DNA of 64,000 nucleotides from assembly GCA_038227995.1 (NCBI GenBank), contig JBBRPP010000015.1:1-64000 (forward strand). Reading direction: 5' to 3'. Source of the DNA: WLMZ01 sp038227995. Its GTDB lineage: Bacteria; Actinomycetota; Acidimicrobiia; Acidimicrobiales; Ilumatobacteraceae. Below the pieces are notes generated by a model that searched no databases, had not been told where the DNA came from, and saw only the letters and a list, made by a program, of their open reading frames with translations. Made by a program: the position numbers and the translations under genes. Shown here piece by piece: positions 9,404 through 17,886 of the stretch (positions are counted from its first letter, which is position 1; the number at the start of each line of letters is the position of its first letter).

Positions 9404-10080
9404 TGTTCCGCGTCGCCCGCCTGATCGCGGCCAAGGACCTGCGTGTCGAGATGCGCAGCCGCGTCGTCACCAACCAGGTCCTGCCGTTCGCGGCGATCAC
9501 GATGGTGATGTTCGCGTTCGCGTTCAACACCGATTCGGTGGTCAACAAGGTCGCCCCAGGGTTGGTGTGGCTGGCGACGTTGTTCAGCCTGCTGACCCTC
9601 GTGCAGCGGTCGTTCGCGATCGAATCCGCCGACGGCGCGATCGACGCATTGCGCGGCGCAGGCGTCGATTCGGCCGGAATCTTCCTCGGCAAAGCCGTCG
9701 CGCTCGCCGCCCAGTTGGCTGTGCTCGAGGTCCTGCTCCTGCTCACGGCCGTCGTCCTGTACAGCGCCAAGTTCCGGCTCGGAGGCGTGGTGCTCTTGGT
9801 CACCACCTTCGTTGCCGCGACCTGCGGGCTCGCCCTCGTGGGTACGCTCTACGGTGGCCTTGCTGCCGGTGTCCGCGGACGGGAGACATTGCTTCCGCTC
9901 CTCCTTCTCCCGGTGGTGGCGCCCGTGCTGATTGGTGCGACCCGAGCAACGGAAGCTGCGCTCGGAACCAGCGGCGCGGTGGTAGCAGATGGATGGCCCT
10001 GGGTTGGGCTGCTGGCTGTGTTCGTCGCACTCTTCGGAGTCGGTGGCACGTTGGCTTTCGGACCCTTGATCGAGGAATGA
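9403..10080 (+). CDS. ccmB: Heme exporter membrane protein CcmB
   Basis: Integral membrane partner of CcmA, 225 residues with about six hydrophobic segments. The N-terminus (KDLRVEMRSR before the first helix) and the ATLFSLLTLVQRSF segment match the CcmB family. The ATG at 9403 overlaps the last base of ccmA, showing translational coupling; a TTG one codon earlier is an unlikely alternative. It is followed by ccmC after three bases. Confidence 0.9.
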   Translation: MFRVARLIAAKDLRVEMRSRVVTNQVLPFAAITMVMFAFAFNTDSVVNKVAPGLVWLATLFSLLTLVQRSFAIESADGAIDALRGAGVDSAGIFLGKAVALAAQLAVLEVLLLLTAVVLYSAKFRLGGVVLLVTTFVAATCGLALVGTLYGGLAAGVRGRETLLPLLLLPVVAPVLIGATRATEAALGTSGAVVADGWPWVGLLAVFVALFGVGGTLAFGPLIEE

Positions 10081-10083
10081 CGG

Positions 10084-10899
10084 ATGGCGACGACTGACAG
10101 CCAGCTCACGGACACGGGCGACACCGGCGACGTCCGTCGCGCGACGGCATCGACCACCGTCGCCGCCGTCCCCAATGCAACCGGCACCGGCACGCCGTTC
10201 ACCCGCATCCTCGGCCTCGCCACGATCGTGACCTTGGCGCTGCTGATCGTGTTCGGTCTGTTCATCTCGCCGGCCGACGTCGTGCAGGGCGAGAGCGTCC
10301 GCATCCTCTACATCCATGTCGGCACGGTCTGGGTCGCGTACGTCGCGTTCGTGGTCACGGCGCTGTCGTCGGCCGCGTTCCTGTGGAAGCGCACGACATC
10401 GTTGACGTGGGACCGCATCGCCGGCGCCAGCGCCGAAGTCGGTGTGCTGTTCATGGCGCTGACCCTGTTCGCCGGCGCACTCTGGGGCCGGGTTGCGTGG
10501 GGCAAGTTCTGGGTCTGGGACGCGCGAGTCACCACGACCGCGTTCCTCTTCATCACCTACGTCGGTTACCTTGCCGTGCGCGGTCTCGGCGGCAGCCACC
10601 AGCAGCGCGGCAGGCGGTCGGCCGTCGTCGCCCTGCTCGCCGTGTTGGAGATCCCGCTCGTGCACTTCAGCGTCAAGCTGTGGCGCGGTCTGCACCAGGA
10701 CGCGAGCGTGTCGGACACCACCCACGTCAAGCTGCACGACCAGATGCTCTTCTCACTGTTCATCGCGCTGATCGCCTTCACGCTGCTGTACGTGTGGCTG
10801 GTGATGCACCGTCAGCGCGTGATGGCGATGCAAGACGCGCTCGACGACAAGGGCCTCGACTACGCGCTGCAGCAGCGCCGCGAAGAAGGAGATCTCTGA
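10084..10899 (+). CDS. ccmC: Heme handling protein CcmC
   Basis: Six-helix membrane protein of 271 residues that loads heme onto CcmE. The diagnostic tryptophan-rich WWD motif is present as WGKFWVWDARVTT, and heme-axial histidines are expected in the flanking loops (YIHVGTVWVAYV before it and VHFSVKLWRGLHQ after it). The first 35 residues are a Thr/Ala-rich cytoplasmic extension absent from the shorter proteobacterial proteins. It lies three bases after ccmB and overlaps ccmD by three bases. Confidence 0.94.
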   Translation: MATTDSQLTDTGDTGDVRRATASTTVAAVPNATGTGTPFTRILGLATIVTLALLIVFGLFISPADVVQGESVRILYIHVGTVWVAYVAFVVTALSSAAFLWKRTTSLTWDRIAGASAEVGVLFMALTLFAGALWGRVAWGKFWVWDARVTTTAFLFITYVGYLAVRGLGGSHQQRGRRSAVVALLAVLEIPLVHFSVKLWRGLHQDASVSDTTHVKLHDQMLFSLFIALIAFTLLYVWLVMHRQRVMAMQDALDDKGLDYALQQRREEGDL

Positions 10900-11033
10900 T
10901 GCATGGCATCGGCTTCATCGTCGCCACTTACACCGCGACGTTCGTTTCGTCGGCGTTGCTCGCCGGCTACTTCATCCGCCGCGGCAAGCAGTTGGCCGCA
11001 CAGCTCCCACCCGAAGACAAACCGTGGATCTGA
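10899..11033 (+). CDS. ccmD: CcmD-like small membrane protein
   Basis: This 44-residue protein has one hydrophobic helix (GFIVATYTATFVSSALLAGY) followed by a basic stretch and a short polar tail. Size, topology and position between ccmC and ccmE match CcmD, which stabilises the CcmABC-CcmE complex. The family has almost no sequence conservation, so the assignment rests on context. A Shine-Dalgarno-like GAAGGAGA lies upstream, and the ATG overlaps the ccmC stop (TGATG). The 3' end overlaps the ccmE start by ten bases. Confidence 0.75.
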   Translation: MHGIGFIVATYTATFVSSALLAGYFIRRGKQLAAQLPPEDKPWI

Positions 11034-11530
11034 GTCCCCGGGGCAGCGTCCCCATTCCGCCTCGTCGGGTGAAGAATCGGCGCAAGTGGTTGTCGATCGG
11101 TCTGCTGGTCATGGTGCTGGCCGCCGGCGGTGTCGTCATCGCCAAGTTCCTCACCACTTCGCTGGACTACTACTGCAACGTCAACGAGGTCGGCACCCAG
11201 ATCGGGCAGCCCGGCGTGAAATCAGGCTGCGAGGCTGGTCGCCGTCTGCGCATCCAGGGCATCGTCGACGAAGGCACGCTGCAGGCCGCGAATGGCATCA
11301 CGACGTTCAAGATCTCGTTCGACAAGGTGACTGTGCCGGTCGTCTACGACGGTGACCCGGGTGGGCTTTTTCAGGAGTGCATTCCGGTCGTGGTTCACGG
11401 CGTGATGAAGAACGGCACGTTCGACGGTGACGAGGTCGAGGTCAAGCACAGCAACGACTACGAGGCCAAGAACAAGGCCCGCATCGATCAGTCGAAGACG
11501 GAATCAGCGGCATGTTTGCAGCAGGGATAA
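11024..11530 (+). CDS. ccmE: Heme chaperone CcmE
   Basis: Membrane-anchored chaperone of 168 residues that carries heme covalently to the CcmF/H ligase. A single N-terminal helix (about 21-41) precedes the OB-fold domain (RLRIQGIVDEGT onward). The heme-binding histidine is His142 in VKHSNDYE, with the usual tyrosine four residues later, so this is the classical histidine form and not the cysteine variant of some archaea and actinobacteria-related groups. Cysteines at 51, 69, 119 and 165 are extra and could form disulfides. The start is GTG at 11024. The 3' end overlaps ccmF by 19 bases. Confidence 0.9.
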   Translation: MDLSPRGSVPIPPRRVKNRRKWLSIGLLVMVLAAGGVVIAKFLTTSLDYYCNVNEVGTQIGQPGVKSGCEAGRRLRIQGIVDEGTLQAANGITTFKISFDKVTVPVVYDGDPGGLFQECIPVVVHGVMKNGTFDGDEVEVKHSNDYEAKNKARIDQSKTESAACLQQG

Positions 11531-13503
11531 ACGGCACACTCGGCCACTCGGTCCTGTTGATGGGTCTGGTGTGCGCGACATTCGGTGCGCTCGCGATCGT
11601 CTACGGCATCCGTACCGACGACGCCCGCCTGTTGCGAAGCAGCCAGTACTACGCGTTCGGGGTCGCCGCGTCCGGTCTTGCCGCGTTCGCAGTCATGGAG
11701 CGGGCGATGGTGCAGCGCGACTTCTCGCTGCTGTTCGTCCAGCACGTCGGCTCGGCATCGACACCGTTCCTGTACAACGTCACCGCGATCTGGAGCGCGC
11801 TCGAAGGCAGCATCCTGCTGTGGCTGCTGATCCTCGTCGGCTACACGCTCGTGGTCGCACGCCGGTTCCGCAAGCGCCTCGACGACCCACTCGTGGCCTG
11901 GGCGCTGGTCGTGATGTTCGTCGTGTGCATCTTCTTCTTCATCCTCACGCTCGGCCCCACCGATGCGTTCCGCGCCGGGCCGGTTGGGATCACATCGGGA
12001 CCTGGGCCGAACCCGCTGCTGCAGAACCACATCCTGGTGCTGTTCCACCCGCCGATCCTCTACCTCGGCTTCGTCGGGATGACGGTGCCGTTCGCGTTCG
12101 CGATCGCGGCGCTGATCACCGGACGCGTCGGCGAGCGGTGGCTCGGCGAAACCCGTCGTTTCGCACTGTTCGCGTGGGGCTTCCTCACGGCAGGCATCCT
12201 GCTCGGCGGTTGGTGGAGCTACGAGGTGCTCGGTTGGGGTGGCGTGTGGGGCTGGGACCCGGTCGAGAACGCGAGCCTGCTGCCATGGCTGACGGGCACC
12301 GCCTACATCCACTCGGTGCTCGTCCAAGAGCGTCGTGGGATGTTGCGCGTCTGGAACCTGACGCTGCTCGTCTCGACGTTCGCGCTGACGATCCTCGGCA
12401 CGTTCCTGACTCGCTCGGGTGTGATCGCCAGCGTTCACGCGTTCAGCAACGGCACGATCGGGCCGTACCTGCTGACGTTCTTCGGTCTGATCATGGTCGT
12501 GTCGCTGGGGCTCATTGCCTGGCGCGGCGATCGATTGCGATCGCCCGGTGCGATCGATTCCCCGCTGTCGCGCGAGGGCGCGTTCCTGGCCAACAACGTG
12601 TTGTTCACGGTGTTCGCGTTCGTGGTGCTGCTCGGCACCGTGTTCCCCCTGATCGTCGAAGCGCTGCAGAGCCGAACCATCAAGGTCGGCTCGCCGTACT
12701 TCCAGGGAATGGTCGTGCCGTTCGGCATCGTGCTGCTGTTCCTGATGGCGGTCGCCCCGGTGTTGCCCTGGCGCAAGGCCAGCACCGAACTGCTGCGCAC
12801 CCGCCTGTTCTGGCCGGCGTGGGGTGGCATCCTCGCGATCGTGATCCCGATGCTGTTCGGGGCCACCGGCTTCAGCTCGCTGCTCGCGTTCGGCCTCGGC
12901 GGGTTCGCCTCTGGCGCGGCGTCCCGGCAGCTGGTCCTGGCGACACGCCGACAGGGCTGGCGCGGCTTGGTCGGTCGCGCCAACGGCGGCATGATCGTGC
13001 ACATCGGCGTCATCATGATCGCCGTCGCGCTCGTGGCAACCACGAGCTACACCCATTCGACCCGACTGATCCTGAACCAGGGTGCCGCACCGTCGCACTA
13101 TGCCGGGCACACGTTCCAGCTGATCTCGGTCGACAAGTTCACGACATCGCGTAGCAACGGCGTGAAGGCCCAGATCCGCGTCGACGGCAAGCAGAACTAC
13201 GCTCCCGCCCTGACGTTGTACACGAACACGTCCGACTCGATCCCGACGCCGTCGGTGCGCAACGGCCTGATCGACGACATCTACCTCACCCTTGAACCCG
13301 GCGCTCAGGCCGGTGCCGCGAAGGCCGCGATCAAGGTCTTCATCAAGCCGCTCGTGATCTGGTTGTGGATCGGCGGTTTCACGATGGTGCTGGGCACGAT
13401 CCTGTCGGCGTTCCCCGGCAAGCGCCGCCGCCGTCCGACGCAACCGACATCGGCGCCGATCGATCTCGGCGAGACTCCGCGAGAGGAGCCCGTCAGTGTC
13501 TGA
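11512..13503 (+). CDS. ccmF: Heme lyase membrane subunit CcmF
   Basis: Large multi-helix membrane protein of 663 residues that joins heme to apocytochrome CXXCH motifs together with CcmH. The WWD heme motif (WGGVWGWDPVENASLLPWL) is at about residues 242-260, and the flanking helices and histidines follow the CcmF pattern. The length equals that of typical CcmF. The C-terminal periplasmic-type domain (about 510-620) precedes the last helix. It overlaps ccmE at the start and the thioredoxin gene at the end by eight bases. Confidence 0.95.
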   Translation: MFAAGINGTLGHSVLLMGLVCATFGALAIVYGIRTDDARLLRSSQYYAFGVAASGLAAFAVMERAMVQRDFSLLFVQHVGSASTPFLYNVTAIWSALEGSILLWLLILVGYTLVVARRFRKRLDDPLVAWALVVMFVVCIFFFILTLGPTDAFRAGPVGITSGPGPNPLLQNHILVLFHPPILYLGFVGMTVPFAFAIAALITGRVGERWLGETRRFALFAWGFLTAGILLGGWWSYEVLGWGGVWGWDPVENASLLPWLTGTAYIHSVLVQERRGMLRVWNLTLLVSTFALTILGTFLTRSGVIASVHAFSNGTIGPYLLTFFGLIMVVSLGLIAWRGDRLRSPGAIDSPLSREGAFLANNVLFTVFAFVVLLGTVFPLIVEALQSRTIKVGSPYFQGMVVPFGIVLLFLMAVAPVLPWRKASTELLRTRLFWPAWGGILAIVIPMLFGATGFSSLLAFGLGGFASGAASRQLVLATRRQGWRGLVGRANGGMIVHIGVIMIAVALVATTSYTHSTRLILNQGAAPSHYAGHTFQLISVDKFTTSRSNGVKAQIRVDGKQNYAPALTLYTNTSDSIPTPSVRNGLIDDIYLTLEPGAQAGAAKAAIKVFIKPLVIWLWIGGFTMVLGTILSAFPGKRRRRPTQPTSAPIDLGETPREEPVSV

Positions 13504-14149
13504 TACCTCGATCGACGATGTGACAGGCGATGCTGCGGGTGGCCCAGACGATGCCGACGGCGTCGGCCAGACGTCGCCGAACAAGCGCCTCGCGCCATTC
13601 ATCGTGCTCGGCATCGCGGTCGTCATCGGCGCGTTCTTCTGGATCCTCGTCGGCGCCAAGACGGGCAAGGACGCGGACTCCGCGAGCACGCCACTGATGG
13701 ACAAGCCGGCACCGGATGTGAAGGCGACGACGCTCGACGGCGCCAGCTTCGACCTCGCCCGGCGCAAGGGCAGTTGGGTCGTGCTCAACTTCTTCAACTC
13801 GACGTGTGTGCCGTGCGAACAGGAGCATCCCGAGCTGGTCAAGTTCGACACCGAGCAGAGAGCGTCGGGCACCGACGGTGCCGAGCTGTACACGATCGCC
13901 TCCGACAACACACCCGCTGATGTGAAGGCGTTCTTCGCCAAGAACGGTGGCACGTGGCCGATCCTGGTCGACAGCGACGGTGCGATCAACGTCAAGTTCG
14001 GTGTCTCCAAGGTGCCCGAGACATGGATCATCGATCCCAATGGCTTTGTGCGGTACCGGACGATTTCCACCGGTCTCACCGATGACGCTCTGACACGTGA
14101 GCTCGGCCACCTGAAGTCGCTGTACAACGCGGTGATCCCTGCGTCATGA
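13496..14149 (+). CDS. Membrane-anchored thiol-disulfide oxidoreductase (ResA/CcmG-like)
   Basis: Extracytoplasmic thioredoxin-fold protein of 217 residues, expected to keep apocytochrome cysteines reduced for heme attachment. An N-terminal anchor helix (about 36-57) precedes an AhpC/TSA-type domain with the active site CVPC at residues 104-107 in FNSTCVPCEQEHPEL. The cis-proline region appears as VSKVPETWIIDPNG. The start is GTG at 13496, with GAGAGGAG about eight bases upstream. It sits inside the ccm operon and overlaps ccmH by four bases (ATGA), so CcmG is the functional label; the sequence looks more like ResA than DsbE. Confidence 0.88.
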   Translation: MSDTSIDDVTGDAAGGPDDADGVGQTSPNKRLAPFIVLGIAVVIGAFFWILVGAKTGKDADSASTPLMDKPAPDVKATTLDGASFDLARRKGSWVVLNFFNSTCVPCEQEHPELVKFDTEQRASGTDGAELYTIASDNTPADVKAFFAKNGGTWPILVDSDGAINVKFGVSKVPETWIIDPNGFVRYRTISTGLTDDALTRELGHLKSLYNAVIPAS

Positions 14150-14742
14150 CGACCGCTGATCCATCACCGATCCTGCCCGAGCCACCGGTTCAGGCCGCGC
14201 CCGCTGCTGCCGCGCGCGCTGGCGCTGGCCGGAGGATCTCCGCCTCGGGCTTCAACGGGCGGATCAAGGGATGGCCGGGTTGGCTCGTGATCGTGGCGGC
14301 CGCGGTGCTCGCGTTGGCGATCGGCTCGACGCGATCCAGCGGCCCACTCACGCTCGACGACCACGTGGATGCGATCTCACAACGCCTGGCGTGTCCGGTG
14401 TGCGACGGCGAGAGCGTCTACGAATCGCAGGCATCGGCCGCGACGAACATCAAGCTGCAGATCAAGTCGCTGATCGAGCAGGGCAAGTTCAGCGACAACC
14501 AGATCATCCAGTACATCAACACCCAGTACCAGACCCAGACCCAACTCGTGCCCAAGGCCAGTGGCGTCGACGCGATCGTGTGGATCGTCCCGGTGCTGGC
14601 TGGCGTCCTTGCCGTGGCCGGCCTGACGGTCGCGTTCCGGCGGTGGAAATTGGCGGCCGACACGATCCCCACCGACGCCGATCGGGAGTTGGTCGACACC
14701 GCCCTCCGCGAGCACGATGACGATGACGATGACGATGACTGA
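14146..14742 (+). CDS. ccmH: CcmH-type apocytochrome thioreductase
   Basis: Membrane-anchored thiol protein of 198 residues of the CcmF/H heme lyase. Residues 79-95 hold the family motif LACPVCDGESVYESQAS with the redox pair Cys83 and Cys86. The helical region ending NQIIQYINTQYQTQTQLVPKA is the rest of the CcmH three-helix domain. An N-terminal helix (about 44-64) and a second hydrophobic helix (about 141-163) flank it. The C-terminus is a run of eight aspartates encoded by a GATGAC hexamer repeat that also contains the ccmI start codons. Confidence 0.9.
   Translation: MTTADPSPILPEPPVQAAPAAAARAGAGRRISASGFNGRIKGWPGWLVIVAAAVLALAIGSTRSSGPLTLDDHVDAISQRLACPVCDGESVYESQASAATNIKLQIKSLIEQGKFSDNQIIQYINTQYQTQTQLVPKASGVDAIVWIVPVLAGVLAVAGLTVAFRRWKLAADTIPTDADRELVDTALREHDDDDDDDD
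14716..14739 (+). repeat. GATGAC hexanucleotide repeat at the ccmH/ccmI overlap
   Basis: Four copies of GATGAC. In the ccmH frame they encode the terminal Asp8 run; one frame over they supply four consecutive Met-Thr pairs, hence four alternative ATG starts for ccmI. Any whole-unit gain or loss keeps both frames. Confidence 0.9.
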
Positions 14743-15760
14743 CGATGCTGACGACAACGTCGAGACCGAGGACGTCGAGCCAGTCGAGACCGTCGACAGC
14801 GTCGAGAAGGTGGAGACCGAGGACGGCATCGAGGACGTCGGGACGGTTGAGGACGTCGGGACGGTTGAGGACGTCGGGACGGTTGAGGACGTCGAGACGG
14901 TCGAGGACGTCGGGACGGTCGAAACGGAACCCTCGCGGCAGATGTCGGCCGACCGTCTGGCCGAACTGGAAGAAGAACGGCGGTTCCTGCTGCGCTCGAT
15001 CAGCGATCTCGAGCGCGAGCGCGAAGCGGGCGATGTCGACGACGCCGATTACACGGCGCTGCGCGACGGCTACACCGCTCGTGCGGCCGTCGTGCTGCGG
15101 GCCATCGACGATGGCCGCTCGGCGTTCAAGCAGAAGGCCCCGCGCGAGTGGAAGCGCATCATCGGGATCGCAGCCGCGGTGGTCGCGTTCGGCGTCGTCG
15201 CCGGCATCCTCGTCGCCCGCTACTCGGGCCAGCGCGACACGGGCGACGTGATCACCGGCGGTACCTCGCCCGATCAGATCTCGACCTTGCTCAGCGAGGG
15301 CCGCCAGCTCTACACCGAGGGCGCGGACGCGGCGGCCAGCAATCGCTTCCTCGCGGTGCTCGATCTCGATCCAAAGAACGCCGAGGCTCGTACGTACGCC
15401 GGATGGATCCTGGTCGGATCGGCGCAGAACATGGTGGGCGACGTCGCCACGCGCACGTTGAAGGACGGCAAGACCTTCCTCGAACAGGCCATCACAGACG
15501 ACCCGACATATGCGGATCCGCACTGCTTCCTGGCCTTGACGGCTGGCGTGTACGAACACGATCTCCCCACGGCGCTGACGCGCGAGAAGGAGTGCCGCGC
15601 ACTGAACCCGTCATCGGACATGCAGGGCCTGATGGTCCAGTTCGTCGATCCATTGACTACCGCGCCGCCGTCGTCGGACTCGACATCGAATTCATCCGAT
15701 GCGTCGGCGCCTGCATCGGGGTCACCGTCGACGTCACAGGCGCCGACGCCGGCTCCCTGA
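14717..15760 (+). CDS. ccmI: CcmI-like TPR protein of the cytochrome c maturation system
   Basis: A 347-residue protein that ends the ccm operon; CcmI proteins chaperone apocytochromes to CcmF/H. After an acidic low-complexity N-terminus (EDVGTV repeated five times) comes a CcmI-type coiled segment (ELEEERRFLLRSISDLERER). One membrane helix lies at about 146-170. A TPR-like extracytoplasmic domain (YTEGADAAASNRFLAVLDLD onward) and a Ser/Pro-rich tail complete it. The start is one of four tandem ATGs at 14717, 14723, 14729 or 14735, all inside ccmH. Assignment rests on position plus architecture; sequence similarity to proteobacterial CcmI is limited. Confidence 0.75.
   Translation: MTMTMTMTDDADDNVETEDVEPVETVDSVEKVETEDGIEDVGTVEDVGTVEDVGTVEDVETVEDVGTVETEPSRQMSADRLAELEEERRFLLRSISDLEREREAGDVDDADYTALRDGYTARAAVVLRAIDDGRSAFKQKAPREWKRIIGIAAAVVAFGVVAGILVARYSGQRDTGDVITGGTSPDQISTLLSEGRQLYTEGADAAASNRFLAVLDLDPKNAEARTYAGWILVGSAQNMVGDVATRTLKDGKTFLEQAITDDPTYADPHCFLALTAGVYEHDLPTALTREKECRALNPSSDMQGLMVQFVDPLTTAPPSSDSTSNSSDASAPASGSPSTSQAPTPAP
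14831..14920 (+). repeat. Five tandem 18-bp repeats in ccmI
   Basis: Unit GAGGACGTCGGGACGGTT, five copies in frame and encoding EDVGTV (EDVETV in the fourth). The first three copies are identical, so the array expanded recently. Copy-number change would alter the length of the acidic N-terminal tail without a frameshift. Confidence 0.92.
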
Positions 15761-15858
15761 CCTCGGTTCCCTGACCGGCGAAAGGCCGTGGCGCAGCTGC
15801 ACTCGACGTGCCGAATGTCCCGGTCTCGCCAGGCGCAACGGCTATTGTCGGCCGCAGT

Positions 15859-16284
15859 ATGAGCACGCCTCCGCCGCCGCCCCCAGGTCAGAATCCTCCG
15901 CCATACAACCCGGGTGGACAGCAGCCGTATGGCCAGCCGTACCAGCAAGCGCCGATGGGCTATCAGCAGTACGGAATGCAGCCAGGTGGTCAACAGCGCA
16001 CCAATGGCCTCAGCATCGCCAGCCTCGTGCTCGGCTTGGTCAACATCATCCCATGTTTCTGGTTCCTGCCCATTCCGGCATTGCTGGCCGTCATCTTCGG
16101 CTTCGTGAGCAAAGGTCAGATCGCCAAGGACCCCACATACAAAGGTCGTGGCCTCGCCATTGCTGGTTTGATCCTCGGTTTGATCGGCGTCATCGGCGGC
16201 ATTCTGATCTGGGTCGTGCTGGCCACGAACGGCCACTGTGTGCGCGACGGCTCGTCGTTCAATTGCAACAGCCTCAACAATTGA
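15859..16284 (+). CDS. DUF4190-type membrane protein with Pro/Gln/Tyr-rich head
   Basis: This 141-residue protein has an N-terminal low-complexity region (residues 1-50, PPPPPPGQNPPPYNPGG and YGQ/YQQ stretches) and two hydrophobic segments, about 57-82 and 100-122, around SKGQIAKDPTYKGRGLAIAG. This is the usual DUF4190 layout; its function is not established. The short tail has two cysteines. The ATG at 15859 is chosen because the upstream part of the frame is not conserved-looking. TATTGT lies ten bases before the ATG and there is no Shine-Dalgarno sequence, so a leaderless message is likely. Confidence 0.8.
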   Translation: MSTPPPPPPGQNPPPYNPGGQQPYGQPYQQAPMGYQQYGMQPGGQQRTNGLSIASLVLGLVNIIPCFWFLPIPALLAVIFGFVSKGQIAKDPTYKGRGLAIAGLILGLIGVIGGILIWVVLATNGHCVRDGSSFNCNSLNN

Positions 16285-16481
16285 GCCGGCCAACGACCGG
16301 CCATCGCTGAGGGGCCGCCTGCACATCTGAACGTCGCGTGTCGACGGTGGCCGCTGCCGCCCTCGGTTGCCGTGTTCTCGGCGTGTTGTTGCCGTGTTGT
16401 TGCAGGTCAGGTGCTATTTGTTGGTCGAGAAATGTCAGGTTGCGGGTTGCGGTGCGAACGTCAGTTCGACTAGGGTTTGGA

Positions 16482-16497
16482 TTGTTGATCTTCCCCG
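16482..16497 (+). promoter_or_regulatory. 16-bp element upstream of the first DUF222-HNH gene
   Basis: TTGTTGATCTTCCCCG ends 72 bases before the ATG at 16570. The identical 16 bases occur 61 bases before the start of the other DUF222-HNH gene (37840-37855, minus strand). It is either a shared promoter or operator element or the conserved edge of a duplicated unit. The rest of the 285-base gap from 16285 shows nothing else I can name. Confidence 0.5.
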
Positions 16498-16569
16498 ATC
16501 CACGCTCGGCGACAGCGGGAATGTTGCCTCGATTCATTGTTTGAGTGTCTCGCAGCGAAGGGGTGAGTG

Positions 16570-17886
16570 ATGGACGGCAACGCCGTTTTCGACATGTCCG
16601 TTTTCGACGACTCCACCGATCTTCGTGTGCCCGGGCTCGACGAATTCCGTTCCCTCTCCGGGTTTGCGCGTGACGAACTGTTCATGACTGTGGAGCGGAT
16701 GTCACGCCGGTTGGAAGCCGTCAAAGCAGTGATGCTGGGCGAGGTGAAATCGTCACTGTCGTTTCTGGATGATCATCATCACAACCCGCAGGCCTGGTTC
16801 CGGGCGGTCACCAACACCACGCCGGCCGCATCGAAGTCGGCGGTGCAGATCGCCGATCTGTTGGCTGCGCACTCGTTGTTTGCGTTGGCGTTCGCGGCTG
16901 GTGAGATCGGCCTCCAACACGTGAAAGCGTTGGCGTCGTTGTATGCGAACGAACGGTGCCGTGACGCGCTGGCACTGGTCGAGCACGAGCTCCTGGATGC
17001 AGCGAAGACGCTCGTCTACCGCGATTTCAGTGTGTGTTGTGACCGGTTCAAGGCTCATGCGGATCCGGACGGCACGATGAAAGACCACGCGTTGGCGCGT
17101 GAGAACCGCAAAGCGACCCTGTCGATGGTTGGTGAAGGGTTCATCCTGCGCATCGAGGGTGATGCGTTGACGGGTGAGATCTTGCAGAACGTCCTCAACG
17201 CGCACGCTGACGCCGAGTACGCGACCGACGTCGCCGAACGCCTAGCCCGATACGGCGACGACGCCAAGAACCATCCGCTACGACGCACCAACGCGCAACG
17301 CCAGTTCGACGCGGTCCAGACGATCTTCGCGAAAGCTGCGTCGACGCGTGAGATCGCCGATCTGGTGCCGATCGTCAACATCATCTGCACCGAAGCCACA
17401 CTCGCCGCCGCGGCCCGCGAGTTCTTCGGCACACCATCCATGCCGGACGGCCATTCGTGGCGCGAACACCTCTGCGAAACCTCTGATGGGACACCCGTGT
17501 CGCCGTATGACCTGATCGTCGCCGCCCTGCTCGGCAACGTGCGCCGCGTGCTCATCGACTCCTGTGGTCGGGTCATCGACCTCGGACGGAAGAGTCGGGT
17601 GTTCACCGGTGCAGCGCGTGAAGCAGTCCTGCTCACCGGTGACCGCTGCAGCTGGCCCGGATGCCACATGCGTTGCGGGTCGATCCAAATCGACCACCTG
17701 CAACCATGGGCGCGGGCGGCCGGTTTGACCAACTCGATCAACGGTGGGCCGTGCTGCCCGATCCACAACCGGGCCAAACACAACCTCGGTGTCACCGTCA
17801 TCCGCGACGAAACCGGCTGGCACCACTACCGACCCGACGGCACCGAAATCGCACCACGACAACAACCACCACCCCAAGCAGCCTGA
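16570..17886 (+). CDS. DUF222 / HNH endonuclease domain protein (13E12-type)
   Basis: A 438-residue protein with a helical DUF222 domain (about 20-320) followed by an HNH nuclease domain. The nuclease part has a zinc-type cysteine pair CSWPGC (Cys360, Cys365), Asp375-His376 in IQIDHLQPW, and the final CPIHNRAKH. These are DNA-cleaving folds, but the family's cellular role is unknown. Such genes occur in many copies in actinobacterial genomes, as in the mycobacterial REP13E12 elements. The ATG at 16570 follows GAAGGGGTGAGTG. A second, diverged copy lies at 36228-37778. No transposase or integration signature is visible next to it. Confidence 0.9.
   Translation: MDGNAVFDMSVFDDSTDLRVPGLDEFRSLSGFARDELFMTVERMSRRLEAVKAVMLGEVKSSLSFLDDHHHNPQAWFRAVTNTTPAASKSAVQIADLLAAHSLFALAFAAGEIGLQHVKALASLYANERCRDALALVEHELLDAAKTLVYRDFSVCCDRFKAHADPDGTMKDHALARENRKATLSMVGEGFILRIEGDALTGEILQNVLNAHADAEYATDVAERLARYGDDAKNHPLRRTNAQRQFDAVQTIFAKAASTREIADLVPIVNIICTEATLAAAAREFFGTPSMPDGHSWREHLCETSDGTPVSPYDLIVAALLGNVRRVLIDSCGRVIDLGRKSRVFTGAAREAVLLTGDRCSWPGCHMRCGSIQIDHLQPWARAAGLTNSINGGPCCPIHNRAKHNLGVTVIRDETGWHHYRPDGTEIAPRQQPPPQAA

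Noticed and set aside
11488..14127. 879-codon open frame antisense to ccmF and the thioredoxin gene
   Set aside because: Its product is Arg/Asp/His-rich low complexity with no family pattern, and the opposite strand carries clear CcmF and thioredoxin motifs. It is a product of GC-rich codon periodicity.
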